DNA of 64,000 bases from assembly GCA_902572225.1 (NCBI GenBank), contig CACGFJ010000002.1:1-64000 (forward strand), written 5' to 3'. Under the pieces are notes generated by a model, which saw nothing but the letters and a program-made list of their open reading frames with translations, searched no databases and was not told the origin of the DNA. The DNA comes from an uncultured Pelagibacteraceae bacterium (GTDB lineage Bacteria > Pseudomonadota > Alphaproteobacteria > Pelagibacterales > Pelagibacteraceae). The position numbers and the translations under genes are program-made. Shown here one piece after another: positions 33,528 to 44,355 of this stretch (within the stretch, counting starts at the first letter, position 1; every line of letters begins with the position of its first letter).

Positions 33528-35137
33528 GTACTAGCAGGAGCATTATCCTTGAAAAGCTTATAATCCAAACTATCAACTAAAGCTTTAAAAGATGCATCAA
33601 TAATATTTGGAGAAACTCCTATTGTGAACCAATTACCATGTTTTGAGTCTGCGCTTTCTATAGAAACTCTAGTAACGGCTCCAGTTCCTGTATTTAAAAT
33701 TCTAACTTTGTAATCAACAAGCTTTAAATCTTTTAAATATTCTGAATATTTTTCAAGTTTATTTACATTTTTTCTTATAGCATTATCTAATGCATTAACG
33801 GGTCCATTGCCCTCGCCTTCACATAGTATTTCATGACCATCTACTTCAAGTTTTGCTTTTGCAAATGATACAACTTCACCAGTTGAATCTTTCTTAACAG
33901 AAACATCATACTCATTAATTGAAATATATCTTGGTATTTCCCCCATCAATCTTCTAGCCAATAGTTCAAAAGATGCATCGGCACCATCGTAACTATATCC
34001 TATGAACTCTCTATCCTTTACTTCATGAAGAAGTTTTTTAATTTTTGGATCGTCTTTTTTAATATTAATGCCAATTGCATTTAATCTAGACATTATATTA
34101 GATTGTCCGGATTGATCAGAAACAACAATATTCCTAGTATTGCCTACTTCATCAGGATTAATATGTTCGTAAGTTTTTGGATCTTTTTGGACAGCTGATA
34201 CATGCATTCCACCTTTGTGTGAAAATGCAGAAGCACCTACATAAGGTAAATGTTTGTTTGGTTTTCTATTAAGTATTTCATCTAATAATCTTGAGCATTG
34301 TGTTAAATTTTTAATATTTTCAGGCTTAATATTAATTTCATATTTGTCTGAAAAATCTTTTTTTAAATAAAAAGTTGGGATCAAAGACATTAAATTTGCA
34401 TTACCACATCTTTCTCCAAGTCCATTTATTGTACCCTGAACTTGTCTAACTCCTGCCTGCACAGCTACTAGACTATTAGCAACTGCATTTTCTGTATCGT
34501 TATGGGCATGAATTCCAAGGTTTTTACCTGGTATATACTTTGTTACTTCTTCAACAATTTTAGAAATTTCATGAGGCAATGTACCTCCATTAGTATCACA
34601 TAATACAATCCATCTTGCACCATTATCAAATGCTGCTTTTAAACATGATATTGCGTATTCAGGATTTGATTTATAACCATCAAAAAAATGTTCAGCATCA
34701 AACATAAATTCTTTACCTGAATTAACTATATGTTTTGCGCTCTCACTTATATTTTCTAAATTTTGATCATTTGAAATACCTAAGGCAACATCAACATGAA
34801 AATCCCAACTTTTACCAAATAAACAAATTGATGAACTCTTTGAATTAATCAAAGATGATAACATCGGGTCGTTTTTTGCGCTATGCTCAGATTTTTTAGT
34901 CATACCAAAAGCTGTAAGATTTGCATTTTTAAAGTTTTGATCTTTATTAAAAAATTCTGTATCTGTTGGATTTGCTCCTGGCCAACCACCCTCTATATAA
35001 TCAACTCCTAGGTTATCTAAAGATATAGCGATTTTTTCTTTTTCATTTAATGAAAAGTCAACGCCTTGAGTTTGTGCCCCATCCCTAAGCGTAGTATCAA
35101 ATATAAAGATTTTTTCTTTGCTCATTTTAATTTCCAC
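33524..35137 (-). CDS. cimA: Citramalate synthase
   Basis: IFDTTLRDGAQTQGVDFSLNEKEKIAISLDNLGVDYIEGGWPGANPTDTEFF; alpha-IPMS-like C-terminal domain. Confidence 0.92.
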   Translation of the reverse strand: MEIKMSKEKIFIFDTTLRDGAQTQGVDFSLNEKEKIAISLDNLGVDYIEGGWPGANPTDTEFFNKDQNFKNANLTAFGMTKKSEHSAKNDPMLSSLINSKSSSICLFGKSWDFHVDVALGISNDQNLENISESAKHIVNSGKEFMFDAEHFFDGYKSNPEYAISCLKAAFDNGARWIVLCDTNGGTLPHEISKIVEEVTKYIPGKNLGIHAHNDTENAVANSLVAVQAGVRQVQGTINGLGERCGNANLMSLIPTFYLKKDFSDKYEINIKPENIKNLTQCSRLLDEILNRKPNKHLPYVGASAFSHKGGMHVSAVQKDPKTYEHINPDEVGNTRNIVVSDQSGQSNIMSRLNAIGINIKKDDPKIKKLLHEVKDREFIGYSYDGADASFELLARRLMGEIPRYISINEYDVSVKKDSTGEVVSFAKAKLEVDGHEILCEGEGNGPVNALDNAIRKNVNKLEKYSEYLKDLKLVDYKVRILNTGTGAVTRVSIESADSKHGNWFTIGVSPNIIDASFKALVDSLDYKLFKDNAPAST

Positions 35138-36483
35138 GAGGTTGTACCATCTTTATCTTCAATTAAAATACCCTTATCTAAAAGATCTTTTCTAATTTTG
35201 TCAGCTAATTCATAATTTTTTTCATCTCTTGCTTTATTTCTCTCAACTATTTTTGAGTTAATTTCATCCTCTGATATAGAAATTGTATTTTTTTTTGTTT
35301 GAAGCCACTCTTCAGAATTATCAGTTAATAGACCTATAAAGTTGCAGGCTTTTACAAAAGTTGCTTTATCCTCGTTCGTTCCGGTTGAAGCTTTACTATA
35401 TAAAGAATGTAAATTAGCAATATAGCCTGGAGTGTTTAAATCGTCATATAAAGGATCTAATAATTCATCTGGTAATTTTGTACTTTTATAAACATCAGAA
35501 TAGGCTGAATACCATTTGCTTAAAGTCTTTTCACACTCTGTTATTAGTTTTTCATTCCAATCTAATCCTTGTCTATAGTGAGCACTAATTAATGCCAATC
35601 TTAAAACTTGACCATTATATTTATTTTTAAAATCTTTTATTTTTAATATGTTTCCTTGAGATTTTGCCATTTTTTCATTTGAAAGAGTTATAAATCCATT
35701 ATGAACCCAATAATTTGCAAACGAATTTGTTTCATTTGCACATCTTGATTGAGCAATCTCATTTTCATGATGAGGAAAAATTAAGTCTCTACCACCACCA
35801 TGAATATCAAATTCTTCCCCTAAATATCTTTTTGACATAACCGAACATTCTAAATGCCAACCAGGTCTACCTTTGCCCCAAGGAGAGTCCCATGAAGGCT
35901 CTTTGTCTGTTGATGGTTTCCATAATACAAAATCTTCAGGATTTTTTTTTATTTCTGAAACCTCTACTCGTGAACCAGCTATTAATTCATCTAATTTTTT
36001 ATTAGATAGTTTTCCATAATCACTAAATTTTTTAACTTCAAAATAAACATGCCTATCCTTTGGATATGCAAACCCTTTTTTCTCTAGTTCAGTGATCATT
36101 TCAATCATTTGTTTTATATTTTCTGTTGCCTTTGGTTCACTGTTTGGTGTTTCACATTTTAAGTACTTACAATCTTCATGAAAGTTTTCAGTAATTTTTG
36201 AAGTTAAATCTTTTATAGAAATATTTTGGTCATTGGATGCTTTAATTATTTTGTCATCAATATCTGTTATATTCCTGATATAATTTACATGTGATGATCC
36301 ATATTTATTTTTTAGAATTTTATAAAGAATATCAAAAACAACTAATGGTCTAGCATTACCAATATGTGGATCATCATAAACAGTAGGACCACAAACATAC
36401 ATCCCTATGGATTTGTCATTTTTGGGTGTAAATTTTTCTTTCTTACCACCAAGACTATTAGTTAAAAATATATCTTTAGCCAT
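35122..36483 (-). CDS. cysS: Cysteinyl-tRNA synthetase
   Basis: MYVCGPTVYDDPHIGNARPLVVFDILYK; GGGRDLIFPHHENEIAQSRCAN; KMAKSQGN. Confidence 0.97.
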   Translation of the reverse strand: MAKDIFLTNSLGGKKEKFTPKNDKSIGMYVCGPTVYDDPHIGNARPLVVFDILYKILKNKYGSSHVNYIRNITDIDDKIIKASNDQNISIKDLTSKITENFHEDCKYLKCETPNSEPKATENIKQMIEMITELEKKGFAYPKDRHVYFEVKKFSDYGKLSNKKLDELIAGSRVEVSEIKKNPEDFVLWKPSTDKEPSWDSPWGKGRPGWHLECSVMSKRYLGEEFDIHGGGRDLIFPHHENEIAQSRCANETNSFANYWVHNGFITLSNEKMAKSQGNILKIKDFKNKYNGQVLRLALISAHYRQGLDWNEKLITECEKTLSKWYSAYSDVYKSTKLPDELLDPLYDDLNTPGYIANLHSLYSKASTGTNEDKATFVKACNFIGLLTDNSEEWLQTKKNTISISEDEINSKIVERNKARDEKNYELADKIRKDLLDKGILIEDKDGTTSWKLK

Positions 36484-36528
36484 ACAACTAGGAATATACT
36501 TAAATTTTAGATTTGTGAATCTATTTGA

Positions 36529-37266
36529 TTAATTAGGAATTTTGCATACTGGAATAGGTTCCATTTTATGCAAATTTGCACTTCGAATTGAATTATATTT
36601 ATCTCGATTTACAGAATTTTCATTATCCATCGCTTCTTCTAATTCTTTATATGACAAACCAAGCTGTCCCTCATCAGTACGACCATCATCCCATAAACCA
36701 TCTGTAGGAGGAGCATCAATAATCTCTTTTAAAATTCCAAGTTCTTTACCAAGTTCCCATACCTCAGTTTTATTACAATCTGCTATTGGAGAAATATCTA
36801 CTCCACCATCACCATATTTTGTATAAAAACCAACTCCAAAATCTTCTACTTTATTTCCTGTTCCAACGACTATTCCATTATTTGCGGCAGCTACTTGATA
36901 AAGCGTTGTCATTCTTAATCTTGCTCTAGAGTTTGCCATCCCGTGTTCACTACCAAAATTGTTTAGTGTTCCTTCAAATGTTTTGAATAAACTATCTAAT
37001 TCTAATGTGTGTCCCTCTACATTGCTAAAATTCTTCTTTAACCATTCTTGATGCGCCAAACTTAGATCATGTTGTGCAGATTTTTGTTTAATAGGCATTG
37101 ATAAAACAATTGTTTTTAAACCAGTCATTGCACTTAATGTACTTGAGACAGAAGAGTCTATTCCACCAGAAATACCAATCACTAAAGATTGAGCTTTTTT
37201 TGGCATAGAATTCACATAATCTGAAATCCAGTTTTTAATATGATTCACTTTATCTTTAGGTGTCAT
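36529..37266 (-). CDS. nadE: NAD synthetase (NH3-type)
   Basis: LVIGISGGIDSSVSSTLSAM; NSRARLRMTTLYQVAAANNGIVVGTGNKVEDFGVGFYTKYGDGGVDISPIAD. Confidence 0.94.
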   Translation of the reverse strand: MTPKDKVNHIKNWISDYVNSMPKKAQSLVIGISGGIDSSVSSTLSAMTGLKTIVLSMPIKQKSAQHDLSLAHQEWLKKNFSNVEGHTLELDSLFKTFEGTLNNFGSEHGMANSRARLRMTTLYQVAAANNGIVVGTGNKVEDFGVGFYTKYGDGGVDISPIADCNKTEVWELGKELGILKEIIDAPPTDGLWDDGRTDEGQLGLSYKELEEAMDNENSVNRDKYNSIRSANLHKMEPIPVCKIPN

Positions 37267-37303
37267 AATTTAAATATAAGAAAAAAAATTTATTTTTAAA
37301 CTG

Positions 37304-38683
37304 TTAAGATGCCGCTTTAATTGCAGATTTAGAATACAAACTATTCTTTTTTATCTCATCTGAAATTAAAAACGCTAATTCTATAGCTTGATCAGAGTTC
37401 AATCTTGGATCGCAGTGCGTATGATATCTGCTTGATAAATCTGCGTCTGATATTTTTTTTGCTCCGCCAGTACACTCTGTCACATCTTGTCCTGTCATTT
37501 CAACATGAAGACCTCCTGCATAGGAACCTTCTGCTTGATGAACTGCAAATACATTTTTAACTTCGCTTACAACATCATTAAACGGTCTAGTTTTAAAACC
37601 AGTAGTTGATTTAATTGTATTACCATGCATTGGATCACATGACCAAACAACATTTAATCCTTCTTTTTTAATACCTCTAATTAATTTTGGTAAGAATTTT
37701 TCAACGTTTTGATGACCAAATCTTGAAATTAGAGTAATTTTTCCTTTTTCATTTTTTGGATTTATAACTTCACATATTTTTGCAATCTCATCAGGTTTTG
37801 ATGTAGGACCACACTTGATGCCAATTGGATTTTCTATTCCTTTACAAAATTCAACATGTCCTCCATCTAATTGTCTTGTTCTATCTCCTATCCAAACAAA
37901 GTGTGCTGAAGTATCGTGGTATTCACCTGTGGTTGAGTCTACTCTTGTCATGCTTTCCTCAAAAGGTAAGTGTAAAGCTTCATGAGAAGTCCAAAAGTTA
38001 ACTGTGTATAATCTATTATTAAAATCAGATGTAATTCCGCAAGCATCCATAAACGCTAATGCATCTGCTATTTTATCTTCTAACTCTTTAAACTTCTTAG
38101 CTTGAGGACTTTTCTTAATATAATCTAAATTCCATAAATGAACCTTGTTTAGGTCAGCAAAACCACCTTTTGAAAATGCTCTTAAAAGGTTTAAAGTTGA
38201 TGCAGATTGAGAATATGCCTTAAACATTCTTTTTGGATCAGGTCTTCTAGCTTTTTCAGTAAAATCTATTGCATTTATATTGTCTCCCAAATAACTTGGT
38301 AATTCCTTATCACCTTGTTTTTCGGTTGGTGCACTTCTTGGTTTTGAAAATTGTCCAGCAATTCTTCCAAGTTTTACAATTGGTAAAGATGCTGAATATG
38401 TCATTACTAATGCCATTTGAAGAATAACCTTAAATGTATCTCTTATATTATCAGGATGGAATTCTGCAAAACTTTCTGCACAATCACCACCTTGTAATAG
38501 AAATGCTTTTCCATCATTGACCATTGCCAACTGATCTTTCAAATGTCTTGTTTCTCCTGCAAAAACTAGTGGAGGAAAGGTTTTCAATTTATTTAAAACC
38601 ATCTCTAATTCCTTTTCATCTTCATAATGAGGAATATGTTTGACGGGGTATTTTCTCCAACTATTTATTTTCCAATTTTTCAT
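37304..38683 (-). CDS. Class II 3-deoxy-7-phosphoheptulonate (DAHP) synthase
   Basis: FLLQGGDCAESFAEF; VKLGRIAGQFSKPRSAPTE; SCDPMHGNTIKSTTGFKTR; HVEMTGQDVTECTGG. Confidence 0.95.
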   Translation of the reverse strand: MKNWKINSWRKYPVKHIPHYEDEKELEMVLNKLKTFPPLVFAGETRHLKDQLAMVNDGKAFLLQGGDCAESFAEFHPDNIRDTFKVILQMALVMTYSASLPIVKLGRIAGQFSKPRSAPTEKQGDKELPSYLGDNINAIDFTEKARRPDPKRMFKAYSQSASTLNLLRAFSKGGFADLNKVHLWNLDYIKKSPQAKKFKELEDKIADALAFMDACGITSDFNNRLYTVNFWTSHEALHLPFEESMTRVDSTTGEYHDTSAHFVWIGDRTRQLDGGHVEFCKGIENPIGIKCGPTSKPDEIAKICEVINPKNEKGKITLISRFGHQNVEKFLPKLIRGIKKEGLNVVWSCDPMHGNTIKSTTGFKTRPFNDVVSEVKNVFAVHQAEGSYAGGLHVEMTGQDVTECTGGAKKISDADLSSRYHTHCDPRLNSDQAIELAFLISDEIKKNSLYSKSAIKAAS

Positions 38684-38717
38684 TTCAACTCAGAATTGTT
38701 TTAACAGACTTTATTAT

Positions 38718-40538
38718 TTATTCAACAGTGACAGATTTAGCTAAGTTTCTTGGTTTATCTATATCGTATCCTTTATCTAATGCAGAGTAATAAGCTAACT
38801 TTTGCAAAGGTATAGTGGTCAAAAAAGGAATGAGTTCATCTGATATATGCTCAACTTCTATTTGCTCCCAAATATTTTCTGAATAAATCTCATCAGTACT
38901 TTTATTTGTTATTAGTAAAACTTTTGCGCCTCTAGATATAACTTCTTGCATATTTGAAATTGTTTTTTTGTAATGCTCATCTCTTGGAGCAATTACCACT
39001 ACAGGCATACCTTCTTCTATTAGTGCAAGAGGTCCATGTTTCATTTCACCTGCTGGATAACCTTCGGCATGAACATAAGCAAGCTCTTTTAGTTTTAAAG
39101 CGCCTTCAAGTGCAATTGGATATGAATAACCTCTCCCCAAAAACATTGATCCTTTAGAATTAGCAAAATCTTTTCCAAGTGTTTGAATTTTATCCTCAAT
39201 ATTTAGTGTATTTTTTGCTGATTTAGATAAAGATAACAAATCTTTTATCTTCTTTTGATAATCCTTTTTATTAATTGATTTTTGCTCATAAGAAAGTTTA
39301 GTACACAATAAATAAAGAACTAACATTTGTCCTAAAAAAGCCTTTGTAGAAGCAACTCCAACTTCTGGACCACAATGAATTGGCAAAACTAGATCTGCGT
39401 CTCTTGCAATTGAACTTTCAACAACATTTATGACAGCACATGTTTTGACATTATTTTTTTTGCACAAATCTAACGCAGCAAATGTATCTGCAGTTTCTCC
39501 TGATTGAGAAACAAACACATAAAGACAATCTTTTTTAAATTTAATTTTTCGATATCTAAACTCAGATGCTATATCAACACTAGCATCTAAACTTGTATTT
39601 TGTTCAAACCAATACTTAGCAATAAGGCATGAGTGATAGGCTGTTCCACATCCAATTAAAACTACCGATGAAATTTCACTTATTTTCCATGGAAAATTGT
39701 AGATATTTATATCCTTATTATGTTTGTCTATGTACTCATTAATACAATTTTTTAAAGTGATTGGCTGCTCGTCTATTTCTTTGGCCATATAATATTTGTA
39801 ATCTCCTTTTTCATAATTTTGATCATCTTTAGAAAGATTTAAAATTTTTTTGTTTACTTTAGTTCCATCAGCATCAAAAAATTCAACTTGATCTTTTTTT
39901 AATATGCAAAATTCTCCATCATTTAAATATGAAATTTTATTAGTCATTGACTTTAATGCATAAGAATCTGAACCAAGGTAGTGTTCGTTAGGACCATAAC
40001 CAACTGCAAGAGGGGATCCTCTTCTTGCCCCAACTATTAAGTCTGGTTGGTCTTTGAATATTATTCCTAGTGCAAAACTACCGTGTAATTTTTTTAAAAC
40101 TTTTATAATTGTATTTTTAAGGTTATTTTTTTTTAAATAATCAGTTACTAAATGAACTATTACTTCTGTATCTGTTTGAGATTTAAACTTATAACCTTTA
40201 TTTTCTAATACCTTTTTTAGAATAGTTGAATTCTCAATTATACCATTGTGAACTACGGATACATCTTCTGATGAATGAGGATGTGCATTAATTGAACTAG
40301 GTTTTCCATGTGTGGCCCATCTAACGTGTCCGATACCAATAGAGCCAGATATTTTAGTTTGTATAATGTTTTTCTCTAAGGCGTCTACTCTACCCTCACA
40401 TTTGACCTCATTTATGTTTCCATTTGAAAGTGTTGCTAAACCTGCAGAGTCGTAGCCTCTATACTCAAGTTTTTTTAATGAACTTATAATTCTGGGAATG
40501 ACCTCTTTAGAGCTTGTAATTCCAACTATTCCACACAT
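38718..40538 (-). CDS. glmS: Glucosamine-6-phosphate synthase (isomerizing)
   Basis: MCGIVGITSSKEVIPRIISSLKKLEYRGYDSAGLA; GHVRWATHGKPSSINAHPH; C-terminal DKPRNLAKSVTVE. Confidence 0.98.
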   Translation of the reverse strand: MCGIVGITSSKEVIPRIISSLKKLEYRGYDSAGLATLSNGNINEVKCEGRVDALEKNIIQTKISGSIGIGHVRWATHGKPSSINAHPHSSEDVSVVHNGIIENSTILKKVLENKGYKFKSQTDTEVIVHLVTDYLKKNNLKNTIIKVLKKLHGSFALGIIFKDQPDLIVGARRGSPLAVGYGPNEHYLGSDSYALKSMTNKISYLNDGEFCILKKDQVEFFDADGTKVNKKILNLSKDDQNYEKGDYKYYMAKEIDEQPITLKNCINEYIDKHNKDINIYNFPWKISEISSVVLIGCGTAYHSCLIAKYWFEQNTSLDASVDIASEFRYRKIKFKKDCLYVFVSQSGETADTFAALDLCKKNNVKTCAVINVVESSIARDADLVLPIHCGPEVGVASTKAFLGQMLVLYLLCTKLSYEQKSINKKDYQKKIKDLLSLSKSAKNTLNIEDKIQTLGKDFANSKGSMFLGRGYSYPIALEGALKLKELAYVHAEGYPAGEMKHGPLALIEEGMPVVVIAPRDEHYKKTISNMQEVISRGAKVLLITNKSTDEIYSENIWEQIEVEHISDELIPFLTTIPLQKLAYYSALDKGYDIDKPRNLAKSVTVE

Positions 40539-40544
40539 TGCTTA

Positions 40545-41153
40545 TTATTTCCTTTTATAATTTTTCTTTTCTTTTTGATTTGATCTGGTTAATGCTAAAG
40601 ACCCTTTGCTAACATTTTTAGTAATTACTGAACCTGCTCCTATAACACTTTTTTCATTTAAAGTAACTGGTGCTACTAAAGATGTATTTGAACCTACAAA
40701 TACTTTATCCTTAATATATGTTTTACTTTTTTTTCTTCCATCATAATTACAAGTTATTGTTCCAGCTCCAATATTAACATTTTTTCCCAGTTGAGCATCA
40801 CCAATGTATGATAAATGATTAACTTTAGAATTTTTATTTATTGTAGTTTTTTTTACCTCGACAAAATTTCCAATTTTTGATCCAGATTTTATTTTTGTTC
40901 CAGGTCTTAAACGAGCATATGGACCAACACTCACGTTACTTTCTATTTTAACACCCTCAAGATGAGAGAAAGACAGAATTTTAACGTTGTTTCCTATTTG
41001 AACTTTATCAGCAAAGACAACATAAGGTTCTATCTCTACATTCTTTCCAATTTTAGTATCTTTAGAAAAAAAAACTGTCTCAGGCCCCTTCATTTTGACA
41101 CCTTTTTTTAAAAATTTATCTCTAAGTTTATTTTGTAAATTTTGACTATTCAT
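40545..41153 (-). CDS. Left-handed beta-helix acetyltransferase equivalent to the GlmU C-terminal domain only
   Basis: [86 protein letters not shown] matches GlmU C-terminal half; no N-terminal pyrophosphorylase. Confidence 0.88.
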   Translation of the reverse strand: MNSQNLQNKLRDKFLKKGVKMKGPETVFFSKDTKIGKNVEIEPYVVFADKVQIGNNVKILSFSHLEGVKIESNVSVGPYARLRPGTKIKSGSKIGNFVEVKKTTINKNSKVNHLSYIGDAQLGKNVNIGAGTITCNYDGRKKSKTYIKDKVFVGSNTSLVAPVTLNEKSVIGAGSVITKNVSKGSLALTRSNQKEKKNYKRK

Positions 41154-41222
41154 TAGATAGTTGTATATAACTGGGTATTAAATTAATTAACTCACAATTT
41201 ATTTCTTATTAATACTTTTTAA

Positions 41223-41903
41223 ATGACACAAAAATTCACAGTTGTTTTTGATTTAGATGGCACGTTAGTAGACACAGCACCTGATCTAATGCTTGCTCAT
41301 AACCATGTTATGAAGAAATTTGGATACCCCACAAAATCTCTTGATGAACTTAAAAATACTGTTGGTCAAGGAGCTGGGGCAATGATTGGTAGATCTATAT
41401 GGAGCCAGGCCAAAAAAGAATTAACTTCGATTAATGAGAAAATTAAAAATGAAATGACAGATGAATTTATTTCTTATTATGGAAAAAATATTTTAAATGA
41501 AAGTACTCTGATGCCTGGTGTAAAAGATTTTTTAAATTGGTGTAAAAAAGAAAATATATCAATGGCTGTATGTACGAATAAAACGGAACATCTTGCAGTA
41601 GATCTTTTAAAAAAAATTGGGATATATGATTACTTTGAGTATGTTGCGGGTTATAATACTTTTGATTATTGTAAACCTGATCCGAGACATATAACAACAA
41701 TAATAGAAATTTTAGATGGTAGTAAAAATAAATCAATTATGATTGGTGATAGTGAGTCGGATGCAAATGCAGCTAAAGCGGCGGATATTCCAATGATTTT
41801 ATTAGAAGATGGATATACTGAAAAAAATATTGATGAAATTTATCATAATCACTTAATAAAAGACTTTGTAGGTATTGAAAAAATTGTATCTCAATATCTT
41901 TAA
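41223..41903 (+). CDS. gph: HAD-family phosphatase, phosphoglycolate phosphatase-like
   Basis: FTVVFDLDGTLVDTAPDLMLAHNHVM; VCTNKTEHLAVDLLKKIGI; MIGDSESDANAAKAADIPMILLEDGY. Confidence 0.87.
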   Translation: MTQKFTVVFDLDGTLVDTAPDLMLAHNHVMKKFGYPTKSLDELKNTVGQGAGAMIGRSIWSQAKKELTSINEKIKNEMTDEFISYYGKNILNESTLMPGVKDFLNWCKKENISMAVCTNKTEHLAVDLLKKIGIYDYFEYVAGYNTFDYCKPDPRHITTIIEILDGSKNKSIMIGDSESDANAAKAADIPMILLEDGYTEKNIDEIYHNHLIKDFVGIEKIVSQYL

Positions 41904-41956
41904 TATTGATTAATTTATTTTAACTATTAAAACAAAATCACAAATTAGGAGTTATT

Positions 41957-43459
41957 TTGTTATTGCATACAATTAAAGTATATCCGTCAAAAATAAATCT
42001 TCCAAAGAAGAAACAGCTTGCTTGGAAAATAGCAGAGATGGCAAGTGATAATGCTAAATTAAATAAAAATTCAGTAGAAATGGTTATTAATAGAATTATT
42101 GATAACGCTTCTGTTGCTATAGCTTCCTTAAATAGAAGACCTGTAATATCTGCAAGAGAAATGGCAAAAAAACATGTTAGAAAAAATGGAGCTAATCTTT
42201 TTGGCATAAATTCAAAACTTAAATTTGATTGTGAATGGGCTGCGTGGGCAAATGGAACTGCTGTTAGAGAATTAGATTTTCATGATACATTTCTAGCAGC
42301 TGATTACAGTCATCCTGGTGATAATATTCCTGCTCTTTTAGCAGTGGCACAACAATTAAAAAAAAATGGAAATGATTTATTAAGAGGAATTATAACTGCT
42401 TATGAAGTGCAAGTTAATCTTGTAAAAGCTATTTGTCTTCATAAACACAAAGTTGATCATATCGCTCACTTGGGACCAAGTGTTGCTGCTGGTATTGGAT
42501 CTATGTTAAAATTAAATACAGAAACTATTTATCAAGCTGTTCAACAAGCATTACATGTGAGTGTTTCAACAAGACAATCAAGAAAAGGCGAGATTTCAAG
42601 TTGGAAGGCGTATGCTCCAGCTCATGCAGGAAAATTAGCAATTGAAGCTGTAGATAGAACGATGAGAGGTGAAGGGGCTCCGAGTCCTATTTATGAAGGT
42701 GAGGATAGTGTAATTGCAAGGATATTAGATGGAAAAAATGCTAAATATTTTGTTCCTTTGCCTAAAAAAAACGAAGAAAAGAAAGCCATTCTCGAAACAT
42801 ATACAAAAGAATATTCTGCAGAATATCAAGCTCAAGCATTAATTGATATTGCAAAAGCACTTAATAAAAAAATTGATAATTTAAATACAATTAAAAAAAT
42901 AGATATATATACAAGTCATCATACGCATTATGTAATAGGGACAGGAGCTAATGATCCGCAAAAAATGGATCCGAATGCTAGTAGAGAAACTTTAGATCAC
43001 TCAATAATGTATATTTTTGCAGTAGCTTTAGAAGATGCAAATTGGCATCATGTAAAGTCTTATACAAAAAAGAGAGCTAATAAAAAAAGCACAATTAAAA
43101 TATGGAGATCAATTAAAACTCATGAGGATAAAAAATGGACAAAGAAATACCATGATCCTGATCCAAAAAAGAAATCTTTTGGTGCAAAGGTTATAGTAAC
43201 ATTAAATAATGGGAAAAAAATTATTCAGGAATTAGAAAGAGCAGATGCTCATCCTTACGGTAAAAGACCTTTTGAAAGAAAAGATTATATAAATAAATTT
43301 AAAATTTTAACAGAAAATATTATTTCTAAAAAAGAAAGTGATAGATTTTTAAAAGATGTTCAAAATTTAAAAAAATTAAAAAATAATCAGCTTACAAAAC
43401 TAAATATTGAAGTAAGCAGAAGATACTTAAAATCGAATAATAAAAAAGGAATATTCTAG
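41957..43459 (+). CDS. prpD: 2-methylcitrate dehydratase PrpD (TTG start)
   Basis: MmgE/PrpD family; AGGAG 5 nt upstream of TTG at 41957; followed by prpB and prpC homologues. Confidence 0.93.
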   Translation: MLLHTIKVYPSKINLPKKKQLAWKIAEMASDNAKLNKNSVEMVINRIIDNASVAIASLNRRPVISAREMAKKHVRKNGANLFGINSKLKFDCEWAAWANGTAVRELDFHDTFLAADYSHPGDNIPALLAVAQQLKKNGNDLLRGIITAYEVQVNLVKAICLHKHKVDHIAHLGPSVAAGIGSMLKLNTETIYQAVQQALHVSVSTRQSRKGEISSWKAYAPAHAGKLAIEAVDRTMRGEGAPSPIYEGEDSVIARILDGKNAKYFVPLPKKNEEKKAILETYTKEYSAEYQAQALIDIAKALNKKIDNLNTIKKIDIYTSHHTHYVIGTGANDPQKMDPNASRETLDHSIMYIFAVALEDANWHHVKSYTKKRANKKSTIKIWRSIKTHEDKKWTKKYHDPDPKKKSFGAKVIVTLNNGKKIIQELERADAHPYGKRPFERKDYINKFKILTENIISKKESDRFLKDVQNLKKLKNNQLTKLNIEVSRRYLKSNNKKGIF

Positions 43460-44355
43460 TGCACTTTGTTGAAAAAAAACCTGAAGAGAAAAGAATTGAT
43501 TTAGATAAAAAACTAAAATCAAATAAAATTTTAAGAATACCAGGTGCATATAATCCATTAACAGCAAAAGTTATTGAAGAAATTGGATACGACGGAGTTT
43601 ATGTATCAGGAGGTGTTATGTCTAATGATTTGGGATATCCTGATATAGGATTAACAACTCTTAATGATGTAAGTAACAGATCAAAGCAAATTGCACGGGT
43701 TACAAATCTTCCAACAGTTGTTGATGTCGATACAGGTTTTAAATCTTGTAAAAAAACTGTTCAAACATTTGAAAATTTTGGTATTTCGGCAATTCATTTA
43801 GAAGATCAGATAGAACAGAAAAGATGTGGTCATCTAGACAATAAAGAATTGATATCAAAAGAGGATATGACAAAAAAAATCAAAGAATGTGTAGAAGCAA
43901 GATCAGACAAAAATTTTAAAATCATCGCACGATCTGATGCTAAAAGCGTAGAGGGTATTGATAAAATGATTGAACGTTGCAAATCTTACATTGATGCTGG
44001 TGCAGAAATTGTTTTTCCAGAAGCATTAAAAGATGAAGCTGAGTTTGAAAAAGTTAGAAAATCCCTGGATTGTTATCTTTTAGCAAATATGACCGAGTTT
44101 GGTAAATCGAAGCTGCTGGATTTTAAACAATTAGAAGAGCTTGGTTACAATATTGTAATTTATCCAGTTACTACACAAAGACTAGCGATGAAAAGTGTTG
44201 AGGATGGTCTACGTGCCATTTTTGCGGATGGACATCAAAATAATATTATAGATAAGATGCAAACCAGAAAAAGATTATATGATCTAGTTGAGTATGAAAA
44301 ATACAACTCTTTAGACGAAAAGATATATAATTTTAGTACTGAGGGACATGAATAA
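43459..44355 (+). CDS. prpB: Methylisocitrate lyase PrpB (GTG start)
   Basis: RIPGAYNPLTAKVIEEIGYDGVYVSGGVMSNDLGYPDIGLTTL; EDQIEQKRCGHLDNKELI; FKIIARSDA. Confidence 0.94.
   Translation: MHFVEKKPEEKRIDLDKKLKSNKILRIPGAYNPLTAKVIEEIGYDGVYVSGGVMSNDLGYPDIGLTTLNDVSNRSKQIARVTNLPTVVDVDTGFKSCKKTVQTFENFGISAIHLEDQIEQKRCGHLDNKELISKEDMTKKIKECVEARSDKNFKIIARSDAKSVEGIDKMIERCKSYIDAGAEIVFPEALKDEAEFEKVRKSLDCYLLANMTEFGKSKLLDFKQLEELGYNIVIYPVTTQRLAMKSVEDGLRAIFADGHQNNIIDKMQTRKRLYDLVEYEKYNSLDEKIYNFSTEGHE

Noticed and set aside
40545-41222. Possibility that glmU is a frameshifted pseudogene
   Set aside because: Too little upstream space (about 70 bp to gph) for a missing N-terminal domain and the C-terminal frame is intact
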